Part shown: piece after piece, positions 50,098-59,507 of the stretch
How positions within the stretch are numbered: the first letter of the stretch is position 1
Layout of the letters: each line of letters starts with the position of its first letter
Notes under the pieces: generated by a model
Told to the model about the DNA's origin: nothing
Databases searched by the model: none
Seen by the model: the letters and a program-made list of their open reading frames with translations, nothing else
Made by a program: the position numbers and the translations under genes
Assembly: GCF_006539505.1 (NCBI RefSeq)
Contig: NZ_BJND01000006.1
Location: 1 to 64,000, forward strand
Origin: Streptomyces spinoverrucosus
GTDB lineage: Bacteria > Actinomycetota > Actinomycetes > Streptomycetales > Streptomycetaceae
DNA length: 64,000 nt
Direction: 5' to 3'

Positions 50098-51702
50098 GTG
50101 CCGCACACCGGAAAACACGACCAGCACGACGGGGTGCGCACGGTCCACTCGGCGTACCTCCCCGACCACGACCATGTGCACGACGAGGACGCGCCGGGCA
50201 CGCTGGAGGACAACCCGATCTGGCAGCAGGACAACGTCACCCTGCACAGCGTCGGGATGGACATCGGCTCCTCCGGCACCCAAGTCGTCTTCTCGCGGCT
50301 GCGCCTGCGGCGCATCGGCGAGGACCTGACGAGCCGCTACCTCGTGGTGCGCCGGGAGACCCTGCACCTCTCGCCGGTCGAGCTCACCCCGTACGCGAGC
50401 GACGAGTACATCGACGCGGCCGGGCTCGGCTCGATCATCGACACGGCGTACCGGGACGCGGGCGTCGACCCGGCCGACGTGGACACCGGGGTGGTGATCC
50501 TCACCGGCGAGGCCCTGCGCCGCCGCAACGCGGAGGCCATCGCGGGCGTGCTGGCCGAGCGCGGGGGCGAGTTGGTGAACGCGAGCGCCGGCCACCACAT
50601 GGAGGCGATGCTGGCGGCCTACGGGTCGGGGGCGGCACAGGCGTCGTACGACACCGGGCGACGCATCCTCAACGTCGACATCGGCGGCGGGACCACGAAA
50701 CTCGCCGTGCTGGACCGGGGCCGGGTCACCGCGACGGCCGCCGTGCACATCGGCGGCCGGCTGCAGGTGGTGGACGGGGCGGGCCGCATCGTGCGGCTCG
50801 ATCCGGCCGGGAGCGCGCACGCCGCCCGCGCCGGGTTCACCTGGAAGACCGGTGACACCGTCCGCCCCGGCGAGCTGGAGCGGGTGGCCGAGTCGATGGC
50901 GGATCTGCTGATCGAGGCGGTCACCGCCGATCCGCCGCCCCGCCGCGTCCGCGAGCTCTACCTCACCGATCCGCTGCCGGACCCCGGCCCGATCGACGGC
51001 GTGATGTTCTCCGGCGGGGTCGCGGAGTACGTCTACGGCCGCGAGGACGCCGACTTCGGCGACCTGGGCCGGGCGCTGGGCCGGGCGCTGCGCCGGCGGG
51101 TGGACGCCGGCGCGTTGCCATACCCCCTGCTGCCCGCGGGTGCGTGCATCCGCGCCACGGCGCTGGGGGCGTCGGAGTACAGCGTCCAGCTGAGCGGCAA
51201 CACCGGGTTCGTCTCCGACCCGGACGCGCTGCTGCCGCGCCGCAACCTCCAGGTTCTCAGGCCCTGCTACGACCTCGTGGAGACGGTCGACTCGAAGGCG
51301 GTCGAGTCGGCGATCCGGCGGCACCTGGTCGCCCTCGACGTCGACCGGACCGGCACGGACATCGCCCTCGCGCTGTCCTGGAGCGGACCACCGGGCCACG
51401 ACCGGGTGCTGGCGTTCGCCCGGGGCATCCGGGACGCGGTCGCCGACCGGACGGCACAGGGCAGACCGCTGTACGTCGTGCTCGACGGGGACATCGCCAT
51501 GACGCTCGGCCGGCTGCTGCGCGAGGAGCTCGGCCTCTCCGGGGAGCTGCTCGTCATCGACGGGCTGAGCCTGCGGGACTTCGACTACGTCGACATCGGG
51601 CGGGTCCGTTTTCCGTCGAACACGGTGCCGGTCACCATCAAGTCCCTGGTCTTCGAGCAGGATCCACGGCAGCGGCGCGCCGACACCGGCACGGCCGGAT
51701 GA
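50098..51702 (+). CDS. EutA-like ethanolamine ammonia-lyase reactivase family protein
   Basis: A 534-residue protein of the EutA/actin-like reactivase family. DIGSSGTQVVFSRL near 54 and LNVDIGGGTTKLAVLDRGR near 195 are the two phosphate-binding loops; VMFSGGVAEYVYGRE near 302 and VQLSGNTGFV near 363 are further EutA marks. EutA uses ATP to exchange damaged cobalamin from ethanolamine ammonia-lyase. No EutB/EutC or any other B12 enzyme gene is in the window, so its partner must differ. It is co-transcribed with bicupin 1. AAGGAG lies 9 bases before the GTG. Its true job here is unknown. Confidence 0.83.
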   Translation: MPHTGKHDQHDGVRTVHSAYLPDHDHVHDEDAPGTLEDNPIWQQDNVTLHSVGMDIGSSGTQVVFSRLRLRRIGEDLTSRYLVVRRETLHLSPVELTPYASDEYIDAAGLGSIIDTAYRDAGVDPADVDTGVVILTGEALRRRNAEAIAGVLAERGGELVNASAGHHMEAMLAAYGSGAAQASYDTGRRILNVDIGGGTTKLAVLDRGRVTATAAVHIGGRLQVVDGAGRIVRLDPAGSAHAARAGFTWKTGDTVRPGELERVAESMADLLIEAVTADPPPRRVRELYLTDPLPDPGPIDGVMFSGGVAEYVYGREDADFGDLGRALGRALRRRVDAGALPYPLLPAGACIRATALGASEYSVQLSGNTGFVSDPDALLPRRNLQVLRPCYDLVETVDSKAVESAIRRHLVALDVDRTGTDIALALSWSGPPGHDRVLAFARGIRDAVADRTAQGRPLYVVLDGDIAMTLGRLLREELGLSGELLVIDGLSLRDFDYVDIGRVRFPSNTVPVTIKSLVFEQDPRQRRADTGTAG

Positions 51703-51749
51703 ACCCGGACGGCCTCGCCGCGTAACAGAACTGTAAATCTCGCGCCCCA

Positions 51750-51760
51750 TGGTTAGACCA
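51750..51760. promoter_or_regulatory. GntR-type operator, site E
   Basis: TGGTTAGACCA, a perfect TGGT-N3-ACCA and the exact reverse complement of site F. It is 183 bases before the first binding-protein ATG, in the 230-base gap after the EutA-like gene. Confidence 0.7.
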
Positions 51761-51932
51761 TAAGGCCGATCCTGCTGTTTTATGCAGGGACCGAATTCCG
51801 GCCAACGGCTCATGGCCTCGCCGGGCCCCGCGGATCACACGCGCTCGCCGCCGGGCGCGTACCGCACCCTCCCCACGCTCCGCGCTCTTCCGTCCCGTCC
51901 ACGAGCCGTCCGCTTCGTCCAAGGAGTGTGCG

Positions 51933-53036
51933 ATGCGTCAAGGTGCTCTTACCGCCGGCCTCCTGACCGCCGGTCTTCTCCTCACCGGCTGCGGCACCTC
52001 GCCGACCACGACCGCCGCCGGCTCCGCCCCCGACACCAACCCCTACGCCGCCTACGAGAAGCTCACCGGCGAGGAGCGCACGACCAAGCTGCTCGCCGAC
52101 GCCAAGAGCGAGGGCGGCGTGCTCGACCTGTACACCTCCAACACCGACATCCAGGACCTGGTCGACGGATTCCAGAAGGCCTACCCGGGCATCAAGGTCC
52201 ATGCCTTCCGGGCCAACTCCGAGACCGTGCTGCAACGGGCGCTCCAGGAGAACCAGGCCGGCAAGCCGCAGAACGACGTGATCGACACCAACGACCTCGA
52301 ACTGCGGGCGCTCGACGCACAGCACCTGCTCCACCCCTATGACGGCCCCGCCAAGGCCGGTCTGAAGGACTCCGCGAAGAACCTCGGCGGCTGGACGGCC
52401 GAACGGTTCAACGCCTTCGTCGTGGGCTGGAACACCAACGAGGTCAAGAAGGGTGAGGAACCCCGGGACTTCACCGACTTCGCGGACCCCAAGTGGAAGG
52501 GCAGGCTGTCCGTCGAGGTCGGCGACTGGGACTGGTACGCGTCGATGCACACGTACCTGACCGAGGAGAAAGGCATGAGCTCCTCGGCCGTCGACGACCT
52601 GTTCAAGAAGATCGCCGCCAACGTCAAGGTCACCAAGGGACACACGGTTCAGGGCGAACTGCTCAGCGCGGGCCAGTTCGCCGTGGCCCTGTCCGTCTAC
52701 AGCCACACCGTCGACAAGGCCACCGACAAGGGCGCGCCCGTGGCCTGGCGGCCCGCCGTGGAGCCGGTGATCCTCCGCCCGAACGGGGTGGGCCTGATGG
52801 CCCGGCCGCGGCACCCCGCCACCGCGCTGCTGTGGACCGACTGGGTCCTCAGCGAAGGACAGAAGATCATCGCCGAGTCCCTGCGGATCCCCGCGGCGAA
52901 GGACGTGCCGGGCTTCAAGGACCCGATCCCGGTCGGCACCGGCACATACAGCCTCTCGAAGACCGCAGAGACCGACCACCAGAAGTGGAACGCCGCCTAC
53001 GATGCCCTGTTGCGCGGCGTCCGGGCGGCGGGCTGA
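51933..53036 (+). CDS. ABC transporter substrate-binding lipoprotein, iron/organic anion type, copy 1
   Basis: A 367-residue lipoprotein with signal and lipobox LLTGC (Cys20). The mature part is a type-2 periplasmic-binding fold of the ferric-iron/2-aminoethylphosphonate/thiamine group: LDLYTSNTDIQDLVDGFQKAYPG near 68, NSETVLQRALQE, GWNTNEVKKGEEP and RPNGVGLMARPRHPATALLW near 280. It has no Tyr-Tyr pair of true ferric-binding proteins that I can see, so an organic acid is a better guess. AAGGAG precedes the ATG. It begins a seven-gene operon and is a close paralogue of the next gene. Confidence 0.88.
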   Translation: MRQGALTAGLLTAGLLLTGCGTSPTTTAAGSAPDTNPYAAYEKLTGEERTTKLLADAKSEGGVLDLYTSNTDIQDLVDGFQKAYPGIKVHAFRANSETVLQRALQENQAGKPQNDVIDTNDLELRALDAQHLLHPYDGPAKAGLKDSAKNLGGWTAERFNAFVVGWNTNEVKKGEEPRDFTDFADPKWKGRLSVEVGDWDWYASMHTYLTEEKGMSSSAVDDLFKKIAANVKVTKGHTVQGELLSAGQFAVALSVYSHTVDKATDKGAPVAWRPAVEPVILRPNGVGLMARPRHPATALLWTDWVLSEGQKIIAESLRIPAAKDVPGFKDPIPVGTGTYSLSKTAETDHQKWNAAYDALLRGVRAAG

Positions 53037-53079
53037 CCACACACTCCCCCTTCTCGCATCTCTTCCAGGAGAGCACCGC

Positions 53080-54189
53080 ATGAGCACCCGTCACAGCACA
53101 TACGCCCTGGCCGGACTGCTGGTCGCGGCCGTCACCACCGGATGCGGCGGTGCCGTCACCACCGCCGCCAACGACAAGGCGGACGGCGTCTACACGCAGC
53201 TGGCCGGTCTGCCCAAGGATCAGCAGCGCGCCAGGGCCGAGGAGCTGGCGAAACAGGAGGGCGGCACGCTGTCCCTCTACACCTCGATGACCGCGGACAT
53301 CGCCACCCCGATCGCGCAGGCCTTCGAGAAGAAGTACGGCATCCGCGTCAGCGTCTTCCGCGGCAACTCCGAGACCGTGCTCCAGCGGACCCTGCAGGAG
53401 GCCCAGGCCGGCAAGGCGGGCGCCGACGTGGTGGAGACCAACTTCCTGGAGATGTCGGCCCTGTCCGACAACGGGGTGCTGGCACAGTTCAACGGCTCCG
53501 CGCTGGACAAGGTGGACCCGACCGGCAAGTTCGAGCACTGGACCGCGAGCCGGCTCAACGTATTCCAGCCCGCCTGGAACACCGACCTGATCAAACCCGC
53601 CGACGAGCCGCACAGCTGGGAGGACCTGGCGCTGCCCAAGTACAAGGGCAAGCTGACCCTGGAGGTCAGCGACAGCGACTGGTTCGAGAACGTCACCAAG
53701 TACTGGCTGGACCACGGCAAGTCGCAGGCCGAGGTGGACAAGCTGTGGAAGGACATCGTCGGCAACGCCAAGGTCGCCAAGGGCCACACGACGATGATGC
53801 AGTTCCTCACCGCCGGCCAGACGCCCATGGAGGCGATGAACTACACCTACATCACGGTCCGCGCCGCACAGCAGGGCGCCCCCGTCACCCACCTGCCCAG
53901 CAGCGGGGTCTCGAAGATCCCCGCCTTCGCCCGGCCCAACGGCGTCGCCATGGTCAAGGGCGCGCAGCACCCGGCCACGGCCTGGCTGTTCTACGACTGG
54001 CTGCTCACCGACGGCCAGAAGGAGCTGGTCGAGCTCGGCCTGACGCCGTCGACGAAGGTCCCCGGCGACAAGAGCCTCGACGGCCTCACCCTGGCCCCGT
54101 TCGACGTGGAGGGGCTGAGCAAGGACCACGGCGAATGGGACAAGAAGTACGACGCGCTGCTCCGCGGCGCCGCCACCGTCGGGGAGTGA
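53080..54189 (+). CDS. ABC transporter substrate-binding lipoprotein, copy 2
   Basis: A 369-residue lipoprotein with lipobox T-T-G-C (Cys19). It shares with copy 1 the segments LYTSM/LYTSN, NSETVLQR, VAKGHT/VTKGHT and RPNGVA/RPNGVG-HPATA along the whole length, so the pair arose by tandem duplication and then diverged (ligand-pocket residues such as WDWY/SDWF differ). Two receptors for one permease suggest uptake of two related compounds, for example isomers of an aromatic dicarboxylate. It ends 6 bases before the permease gene. Confidence 0.88.
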   Translation: MSTRHSTYALAGLLVAAVTTGCGGAVTTAANDKADGVYTQLAGLPKDQQRARAEELAKQEGGTLSLYTSMTADIATPIAQAFEKKYGIRVSVFRGNSETVLQRTLQEAQAGKAGADVVETNFLEMSALSDNGVLAQFNGSALDKVDPTGKFEHWTASRLNVFQPAWNTDLIKPADEPHSWEDLALPKYKGKLTLEVSDSDWFENVTKYWLDHGKSQAEVDKLWKDIVGNAKVAKGHTTMMQFLTAGQTPMEAMNYTYITVRAAQQGAPVTHLPSSGVSKIPAFARPNGVAMVKGAQHPATAWLFYDWLLTDGQKELVELGLTPSTKVPGDKSLDGLTLAPFDVEGLSKDHGEWDKKYDALLRGAATVGE

Positions 54190-54195
54190 GAACCG

Positions 54196-55998
54196 ATGAC
54201 CCTCGTACCCACCACCGCCTCCCGTGACGACAGCCCCGAGCCCCGGTCCGACGCGGTCACCGGACCCGCCGAGGCGGGCGGCCCGGGCCGGCTCGCCCGG
54301 CTGCTGAGGCGCCCGCTGTCCCTGCAGGGCCTGCTGGTCGGCGGCGCCGTCGTCATCGTCGGCTACCTCGCGGTCGTACCGCTGGGATATCTGATCCACG
54401 ACACCTTCCTCAGCGCCGACGGCACCGGCGTCTCCCTCGACGCGTTCTCCCGGGCCTACGGAGGCAACTCGCAGTCCCGCGAGATGCTGCTCAACTCGCT
54501 GTGGTTCGCGCTCGGTTCGGCCGCGCTCGCGCTCGTGCTCGGCACCGTGCTGGCCTACATCCAGGTGCGGACTGACACCCCGTTCAAGGGACTGTTCTTC
54601 GCGGCGTCACTGGTGCCGCTCATCGTCCCCGGCATCCTGTACGCCACCTCGTGGATCTTCCTCGGCGACCCGTCCAGCGGCATCCTCAACTCCCTGGTGT
54701 TCCAGCCGCTGTTCGGCACCTCGCCGGTCAACATCTACAGCGTGTGGGGCATGATCTGGGTGCAGGGCCTGCACCTGGCGCCGGTCGCCTTCCTGCTCAT
54801 GGTCGCCGCGTTCCGCGCGATGGACCCCTCCCTGGAGGAGTCCGCCGCCATGTCGGGCGCGAACCGGCTGACCGTCCTGCGGCGGGTGACGATGCCGCTG
54901 CTGCGTCCGGCGATGATCTCCGCGGCGCTGCTGATGTTCGTACAGTCCCTGGAGAGCTTCGAGGTGCCCGGCCTGCTCGGCCTGCAGAACGGCATCTACG
55001 TCTTCACCAGCCGGATCTACTTCGTACTGCGCGCCTACCCCGTCGACTACGGGGCTGCCGGCGCCTACGCCATCGGGCTGCTCCTCATCGCCGCGGCGGG
55101 CGTGCTGCTGTCCAGCTGGCTGCGGCGCTCCTCGCGCAACTTCCAGACGGTGACCGGCAAGGCCTTCCGGCCCCGCCCGGTCGAACTGGGCCGCGCCCGG
55201 CCGTTCGTCGGCGCGGGCGTGATCCTCTACTTCCTGATCACCGTCGTCCTGCCGGTCGCCGTGCTCGTCTACGCCTCGCTGCTGAAGTACTACGCCGCGC
55301 CGAGCCGCAAGACGCTCAGCGAGATGACGCTGGCCAACTACCGCACGGTGTTCGAGATGCCGCTCGCCTTCACGGCGCTGAAGAACTCGCTCATCGTCGG
55401 GATCGGCGCCGCGACCGCGGTGATGATCCTCACCGCGATCGTGTCCTGGGTCGTCCTGCGCACCAAGGCGCCCGGCCGTCGGCTGCTGGACCTGCTGGCC
55501 TTCACGCCCATCGTCATCCCCGGGCTGGTCCTGGGCCTCGCGCTGTCCTTCGTCTACCTGCGGATGCCGCTGCCGATCTACGGCACACTGCTGATCCTGC
55601 TGGTGTCGTACTGCACGCGCTACCTGCCGTACGGCATGCAGTACTCGTCGGCGGCGATGACTCAGATGTCGCCCGAACTGGAGGAGTCGGCCCATGTGTC
55701 CGGCGCCTCCTGGTTCCAGACCTTCCGGCGGGTGCTGCTGCCGCTGATGAGCGGCGGCATCCTGGCCGGCTGGGTCTACATCCTCGTCGTGTCCTTCCGC
55801 GAGCTGTCCAGCACGATCCTGCTCTACAGCCCGGGCAAGGAAGTGCTGTCCGTGCTGATCTGGGAGCAGTTCGAGAACGGCCAGTTCACCACGCTCGCCG
55901 CCCTGGGCGTCTGCATGGTCCTGCTGCTCGTCCTGCTCGTCTCCATTGCCTACCGCCTGGGTGCCCGCTTCGGGCTGCAGAACGACTCCGCGAACTGA
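54196..55998 (+). CDS. ABC transporter permease, two-domain FbpB type
   Basis: A 600-residue permease with about twelve helices in two homologous halves. Each has an inner-membrane coupling loop: EESAAMSGANRLTVLRRVTMPLLRPA (about 215) and EESAHVSGASWFQTFRRVLLPLMSGG (about 495). A Pro/Asp-rich cytoplasmic N-tail of 40 residues precedes helix 1. This is the usual form for ferric-iron and related anion importers. It serves the two upstream binding proteins and the ATPase encoded 18 bases downstream. Confidence 0.92.
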   Translation: MTLVPTTASRDDSPEPRSDAVTGPAEAGGPGRLARLLRRPLSLQGLLVGGAVVIVGYLAVVPLGYLIHDTFLSADGTGVSLDAFSRAYGGNSQSREMLLNSLWFALGSAALALVLGTVLAYIQVRTDTPFKGLFFAASLVPLIVPGILYATSWIFLGDPSSGILNSLVFQPLFGTSPVNIYSVWGMIWVQGLHLAPVAFLLMVAAFRAMDPSLEESAAMSGANRLTVLRRVTMPLLRPAMISAALLMFVQSLESFEVPGLLGLQNGIYVFTSRIYFVLRAYPVDYGAAGAYAIGLLLIAAAGVLLSSWLRRSSRNFQTVTGKAFRPRPVELGRARPFVGAGVILYFLITVVLPVAVLVYASLLKYYAAPSRKTLSEMTLANYRTVFEMPLAFTALKNSLIVGIGAATAVMILTAIVSWVVLRTKAPGRRLLDLLAFTPIVIPGLVLGLALSFVYLRMPLPIYGTLLILLVSYCTRYLPYGMQYSSAAMTQMSPELEESAHVSGASWFQTFRRVLLPLMSGGILAGWVYILVVSFRELSSTILLYSPGKEVLSVLIWEQFENGQFTTLAALGVCMVLLLVLLVSIAYRLGARFGLQNDSAN

Positions 55999-56016
55999 TC
56001 GAAGGGACCTTCAGCG

Positions 56017-57153
56017 ATGTTGACGGTCGAATCCCTCAAGAAGAGCTACGACGACACGGCGGGACGCAGGTCCAGACGGCCCGGGAACGAGGGCACGCGC
56101 GTGTACGCCGTCGGTGGGGTCGATTTCGAGGTGCACGACGGGGAACTGTTCACGCTGCTCGGCCCCTCCGGCTGCGGCAAGACCACCACCCTGCGCTCCG
56201 TCGCGGGCCTGGAACGCCCGACGGAGGGACGCGTGACGCTCGGCGGACGCGTCCTGTTCGACGCCGAACAGGGCATCAACATGCGCGCCAACCGGCGCGG
56301 GCTCGGCATGGTCTTCCAGTCGTACGCCATCTGGCCGCACATGACGGTCTTCAAGAACGTGTCGTTCCCGCTGGAGGTGTTGCCCCGCACCAAGCGGCCG
56401 GGGCGCAGGGAGATCGAGGAACGCGTCGAGCAGGTCCTGGACGTGATCGAGCTCGGTGCCTACGCCTCCCGGCCCGCCACCAAGCTCTCCGGCGGCCAGC
56501 AGCAGCGCCTCGCCCTGGGCCGCGCCCTGGTGACCCGGCCGGAGCTGATGCTGCTGGACGAGCCGCTGTCCAACCTGGACGCCAAGCTGCGCGAGACGAT
56601 GCGGTTCGAACTCAAGCGGCTGCAGCGGGAGTTGAACCTCACCGCGATCTATGTGACGCACGACCAGTCCGAGGCGCTGGTGATGTCGAACCGGATCGCG
56701 GTGATGAACCAGGGCCGTATCGAGCAGATCGGCAAGCCCCGCGAGATCTACACCAAGCCCGCGACCCGTTTCGTGGCCGAGTTCATCGGCACCTCCAACT
56801 TCATGGAGGCGAAGGTGGTCTCGGTGGACGGCCGCGAGGTGCGGGTCGACACCGCGCACGGCCCCCTGGTGGCCGGCGAGGTGGACAAGGCGCCCGCGGT
56901 CGGCGACACGGTGATGATCTCGATCCGGCCGGAGTGCGTCGATCTGTCCCCCGAGCGGCGCGGCAACGTGCCCAACGAGTGGTCGGGCCAGGTCCTCACC
57001 CGGGCGTTCCTGGGTGACGTCGTCGACCACATCGTGGGCGTCGGCGACCTGGAGATACGCAACCGGTCCAACCCCAACCTGTCGATCCCGCCGGGAACCG
57101 AGGTGCACTTCTCCGTCGCCCCGGACAAGGTGACCCTCGTTCCCGTCGACTGA
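56017..57153 (+). CDS. ABC transporter ATP-binding protein (FbpC/PotA type)
   Basis: A 378-residue ATPase. Walker A GPSGCGKTTTLRS is near 50, the Q-loop VFQSYAIWPHMT follows, the ABC signature LSGGQQQRLALGRAL is near 155 and Walker B LMLLDEPLSNLDAKLR next, then the H-loop THDQSEAL. A C-terminal TOBE-type domain (about 280-378) is present. An insertion in the first strand region (AGRRSRRPGNEGTR, about 13-26) is unusual. It powers the two-domain permease of this operon. Its stop is 3 bases before the MFS gene. Confidence 0.93.
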   Translation: MLTVESLKKSYDDTAGRRSRRPGNEGTRVYAVGGVDFEVHDGELFTLLGPSGCGKTTTLRSVAGLERPTEGRVTLGGRVLFDAEQGINMRANRRGLGMVFQSYAIWPHMTVFKNVSFPLEVLPRTKRPGRREIEERVEQVLDVIELGAYASRPATKLSGGQQQRLALGRALVTRPELMLLDEPLSNLDAKLRETMRFELKRLQRELNLTAIYVTHDQSEALVMSNRIAVMNQGRIEQIGKPREIYTKPATRFVAEFIGTSNFMEAKVVSVDGREVRVDTAHGPLVAGEVDKAPAVGDTVMISIRPECVDLSPERRGNVPNEWSGQVLTRAFLGDVVDHIVGVGDLEIRNRSNPNLSIPPGTEVHFSVAPDKVTLVPVD

Positions 57154-57156
57154 CCG

Positions 57157-58386
57157 ATGGAGATACCCGAGGTACTCCGCAACCGCGACTTCGACCTCTA
57201 CTGGGGCGGCGTCGTCCTCTCCCAGATCGGGACCAGGGGCGCCGTCGCCGCCAACCTCTACCAGGTCTACGAACTGACCGGCTCGACCGCGCAGGTGGGC
57301 CTCGTCGGCCTCGCCCAGGCGGTGGCCCTGCTGGTGCTGTCCCCGGCCGGCGGGATCTATGCCGACCGGCTGGACCGGCGGCGCCTGCTTCAGGTCACCC
57401 AGGGCGTGGCCCTGCTGGTGTCGGCCGGGCTCGCGGCGGTCACCCTCGCGGGCGCGGCCACGGTGTGGGCGGTCTTCGTCTCGTCGCTGCTGGCGACGGC
57501 GGCGGCGACCTTCGACCAGCCGGCCCGGCAGGCGCTCATCCCGGCGATGGTGCCGCGCAAGCAGCTCGTCGACGCCTTCGCCCTGCTCAACCCGACGCGC
57601 GAGCTGGCCGTCCTGGCCGGGCCCGCGCTGGCGGGCGTACTGATCGCCGTGGGCGGGCCGGGGGCGGTGTACGTCTTCGACGCCGTCACCTACGCCGTCC
57701 TCGTCGTCGTACTGGCCCTGCTGCGGGTGCCGCGGCTGGCCGTCGACGGCGAACGGCGACCACTCCTGGAAAGCCTTCGGGAGGGGGTGCGGTACGTCGC
57801 CCGGCGGCCGGTCGTCTGGCAGCTGATGGGCCTGGACATGTCCGCCACGGTGTTCGGGGCCTACCGGGTGCTGCTGCCCGCATTCGCCGCGGACGTGCTG
57901 CATGTCGGCGCCACCGGCTACGGGCTGCTGTCCGCGGCGCCCTCGGCCGGGGCCCTGATCGGATCGGTGTGGGTGTTCCGGCTGGTGCGCACCGCCCGGT
58001 CCGGCCGGATCGTGCTCTGGGGGACCGCCGCGTACGGCTTGGCCGTCGTCGGACTGGCCCAGTCACGGGTCTTCTCCGTGGCCGTCGTCATGGCCCTTGC
58101 CCTGGGGGCCGCGGACGCGGTCGCGACCACCGTCCGCCATGCCGCCGTCCAGTTGGAGACGCCGGACACGCTGCGCGGGCGCGTCTCGGCCATCTACCAG
58201 ATGTGCTCCCGGGGCGGCCCCGCGATCGGCGACTCCCTGATGGGCCTGCTGGCCGGAGCGCTCGGCCCGGTCGTGGCGCTGACCCTCGGCGGTCTGGTGC
58301 CGGCCGCCGTCTCCGGGACGAGCGCGGCGCGCAGCCGCACCGTGCGCGAGTACAGCGTGCAGGCCTCCGAGCCGGCACGCCCCTGA
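57157..58386 (+). CDS. MFS transporter (EntS/MFS_3 type)
   Basis: A 409-residue twelve-helix major facilitator. It opens LRNRDFDLYWGGVVLSQIGTRG, with the loop GGIYADRLDRRRLLQ (G-x3-D-R-x-x-R) and the helix 4 region LLATAAATFDQPARQALIPAMV typical of the enterobactin-exporter-like MFS_3 group. It lies between the ABC importer and bicupin 2 in one operon. It may export a toxic intermediate or an excess metabolite of the pathway. ATG follows the ATPase stop by 3 bases. Confidence 0.9.
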   Translation: MEIPEVLRNRDFDLYWGGVVLSQIGTRGAVAANLYQVYELTGSTAQVGLVGLAQAVALLVLSPAGGIYADRLDRRRLLQVTQGVALLVSAGLAAVTLAGAATVWAVFVSSLLATAAATFDQPARQALIPAMVPRKQLVDAFALLNPTRELAVLAGPALAGVLIAVGGPGAVYVFDAVTYAVLVVVLALLRVPRLAVDGERRPLLESLREGVRYVARRPVVWQLMGLDMSATVFGAYRVLLPAFAADVLHVGATGYGLLSAAPSAGALIGSVWVFRLVRTARSGRIVLWGTAAYGLAVVGLAQSRVFSVAVVMALALGAADAVATTVRHAAVQLETPDTLRGRVSAIYQMCSRGGPAIGDSLMGLLAGALGPVVALTLGGLVPAAVSGTSAARSRTVREYSVQASEPARP

Positions 58387-58423
58387 CCGACTTCCCCCTC
58401 TCCTCCGCCTGTTGGGAGACACG

Positions 58424-59491
58424 TTGAGCACACACACCACGACCGAAGTCACGCACTACCACGTCCAGAAACGCCGTCGCGCCGCCTTCATCGAGGAGTG
58501 GCGCAAGAACCACCGCACGGTCGTCGCCGTCGAGGACGTCGTGATGCACCCGACGGAACGCGGCAGCCGTGTCGGCGTCTACGTCGGCGCCGACGGCGAC
58601 CGGCCGACCCGCACCATGGACGCCCTCGCCCACGAGCTGGACCCGGGGACCACGACCACACTGCACCGGCACTCGTGGGACGCCATGGTGTTCGTGGTCG
58701 CAGGCTGGGGCTGGACCGAGATCGACGGCGAGCGCGTCGACTGGGGCCCCGGCGACTCGCTGCACCTGCCGGCCTGGTCCTGGCACCGCAGCGGCAACGA
58801 CGGCGACACCACGACGCGTTACCTCACCTTCTCCAGCGGTCCGCTGCTGGAGACGATGGGCATGGCCGCCCTGGAGGACGCCGGGCACACGCCCGTCTCC
58901 GAGCTGCCGCCGCGCCCGCCGTTCTCCCCGGGCCGCGACGGCGCCGATCCGTACGCGACGCGGCTGCGGCGGCTCGCCCGGGACCAGGAGGCCCGCCGCT
59001 CCGGGCGGCTGCACACCAGCTGGGACGAGCTCGAACTGCGCAACACCCCGCGCGGCACCCGCACCACGTTCCTGCTCGACCGCGCCATCGGCTACCAGGC
59101 GTCCGGCATCACGATGGCCATGTTCGAAATCGGTCCCGGCCGGGCCCAGTCGATGCACCGCCACCCTGGCGAGGCGTGGCTGTACGTCGTCGAGGGGACC
59201 GGCGAGAGCTATCTGGGCACCGAGCCGGAGGGCGGCGAGCGGCACCCGTGGAAGAAGGGCGACATCATCGTCGTCGACCACTTCCTGTGGCACCAGCACA
59301 TCAACACCGCCCCGGACCGTACGGCGAAGGTGGTGCGCATCCATATGTTCGACAGCCTGCTGGAGACCATGCGGGCGCTGTGCGATCCGCTGGTGCTGTT
59401 CGAGGAACCGCCGGACCACATCCGCGACGCGCAGGCCGGAGACCCGGCGACCATCCAGTGGCCGGCGCTCACGCGCCCCACCTGGCCATGA
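58424..59491 (+). CDS. bicupin protein 2 (candidate ring-cleavage dioxygenase)
   Basis: A 355-residue two-barrel cupin. Barrel 1: TLHRHSWDAMVFVVAGWGWTEI and GDSLHLPAWSWHRSGN (about 82-122), with H-R-H...H. Barrel 2: SMHRHPGEAWLYVVEGTGESYL and GDIIVVDHFLWHQHIN (about 240-290), again H-R-H-x4-E...H. Both barrels thus have the H-x-H, E and H metal ligands, unlike bicupin 1. I start it at a TTG with GGGAG 5 bases upstream; another TTG is 12 bases earlier. It lies 37 bases after the MFS gene and just before the AAA ATPase gene. Dioxygenase function is inferred from fold and context. Confidence 0.82.
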   Translation: MSTHTTTEVTHYHVQKRRRAAFIEEWRKNHRTVVAVEDVVMHPTERGSRVGVYVGADGDRPTRTMDALAHELDPGTTTTLHRHSWDAMVFVVAGWGWTEIDGERVDWGPGDSLHLPAWSWHRSGNDGDTTTRYLTFSSGPLLETMGMAALEDAGHTPVSELPPRPPFSPGRDGADPYATRLRRLARDQEARRSGRLHTSWDELELRNTPRGTRTTFLLDRAIGYQASGITMAMFEIGPGRAQSMHRHPGEAWLYVVEGTGESYLGTEPEGGERHPWKKGDIIVVDHFLWHQHINTAPDRTAKVVRIHMFDSLLETMRALCDPLVLFEEPPDHIRDAQAGDPATIQWPALTRPTWP

Positions 59492-59507
59492 ACGGAGGCC
59501 GCAACCG

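Noticed and set aside
50098..51702. Ethanolamine utilisation operon or microcompartment
   Set aside because: No EutBC, shell protein or other eut gene accompanies the EutA-like gene.
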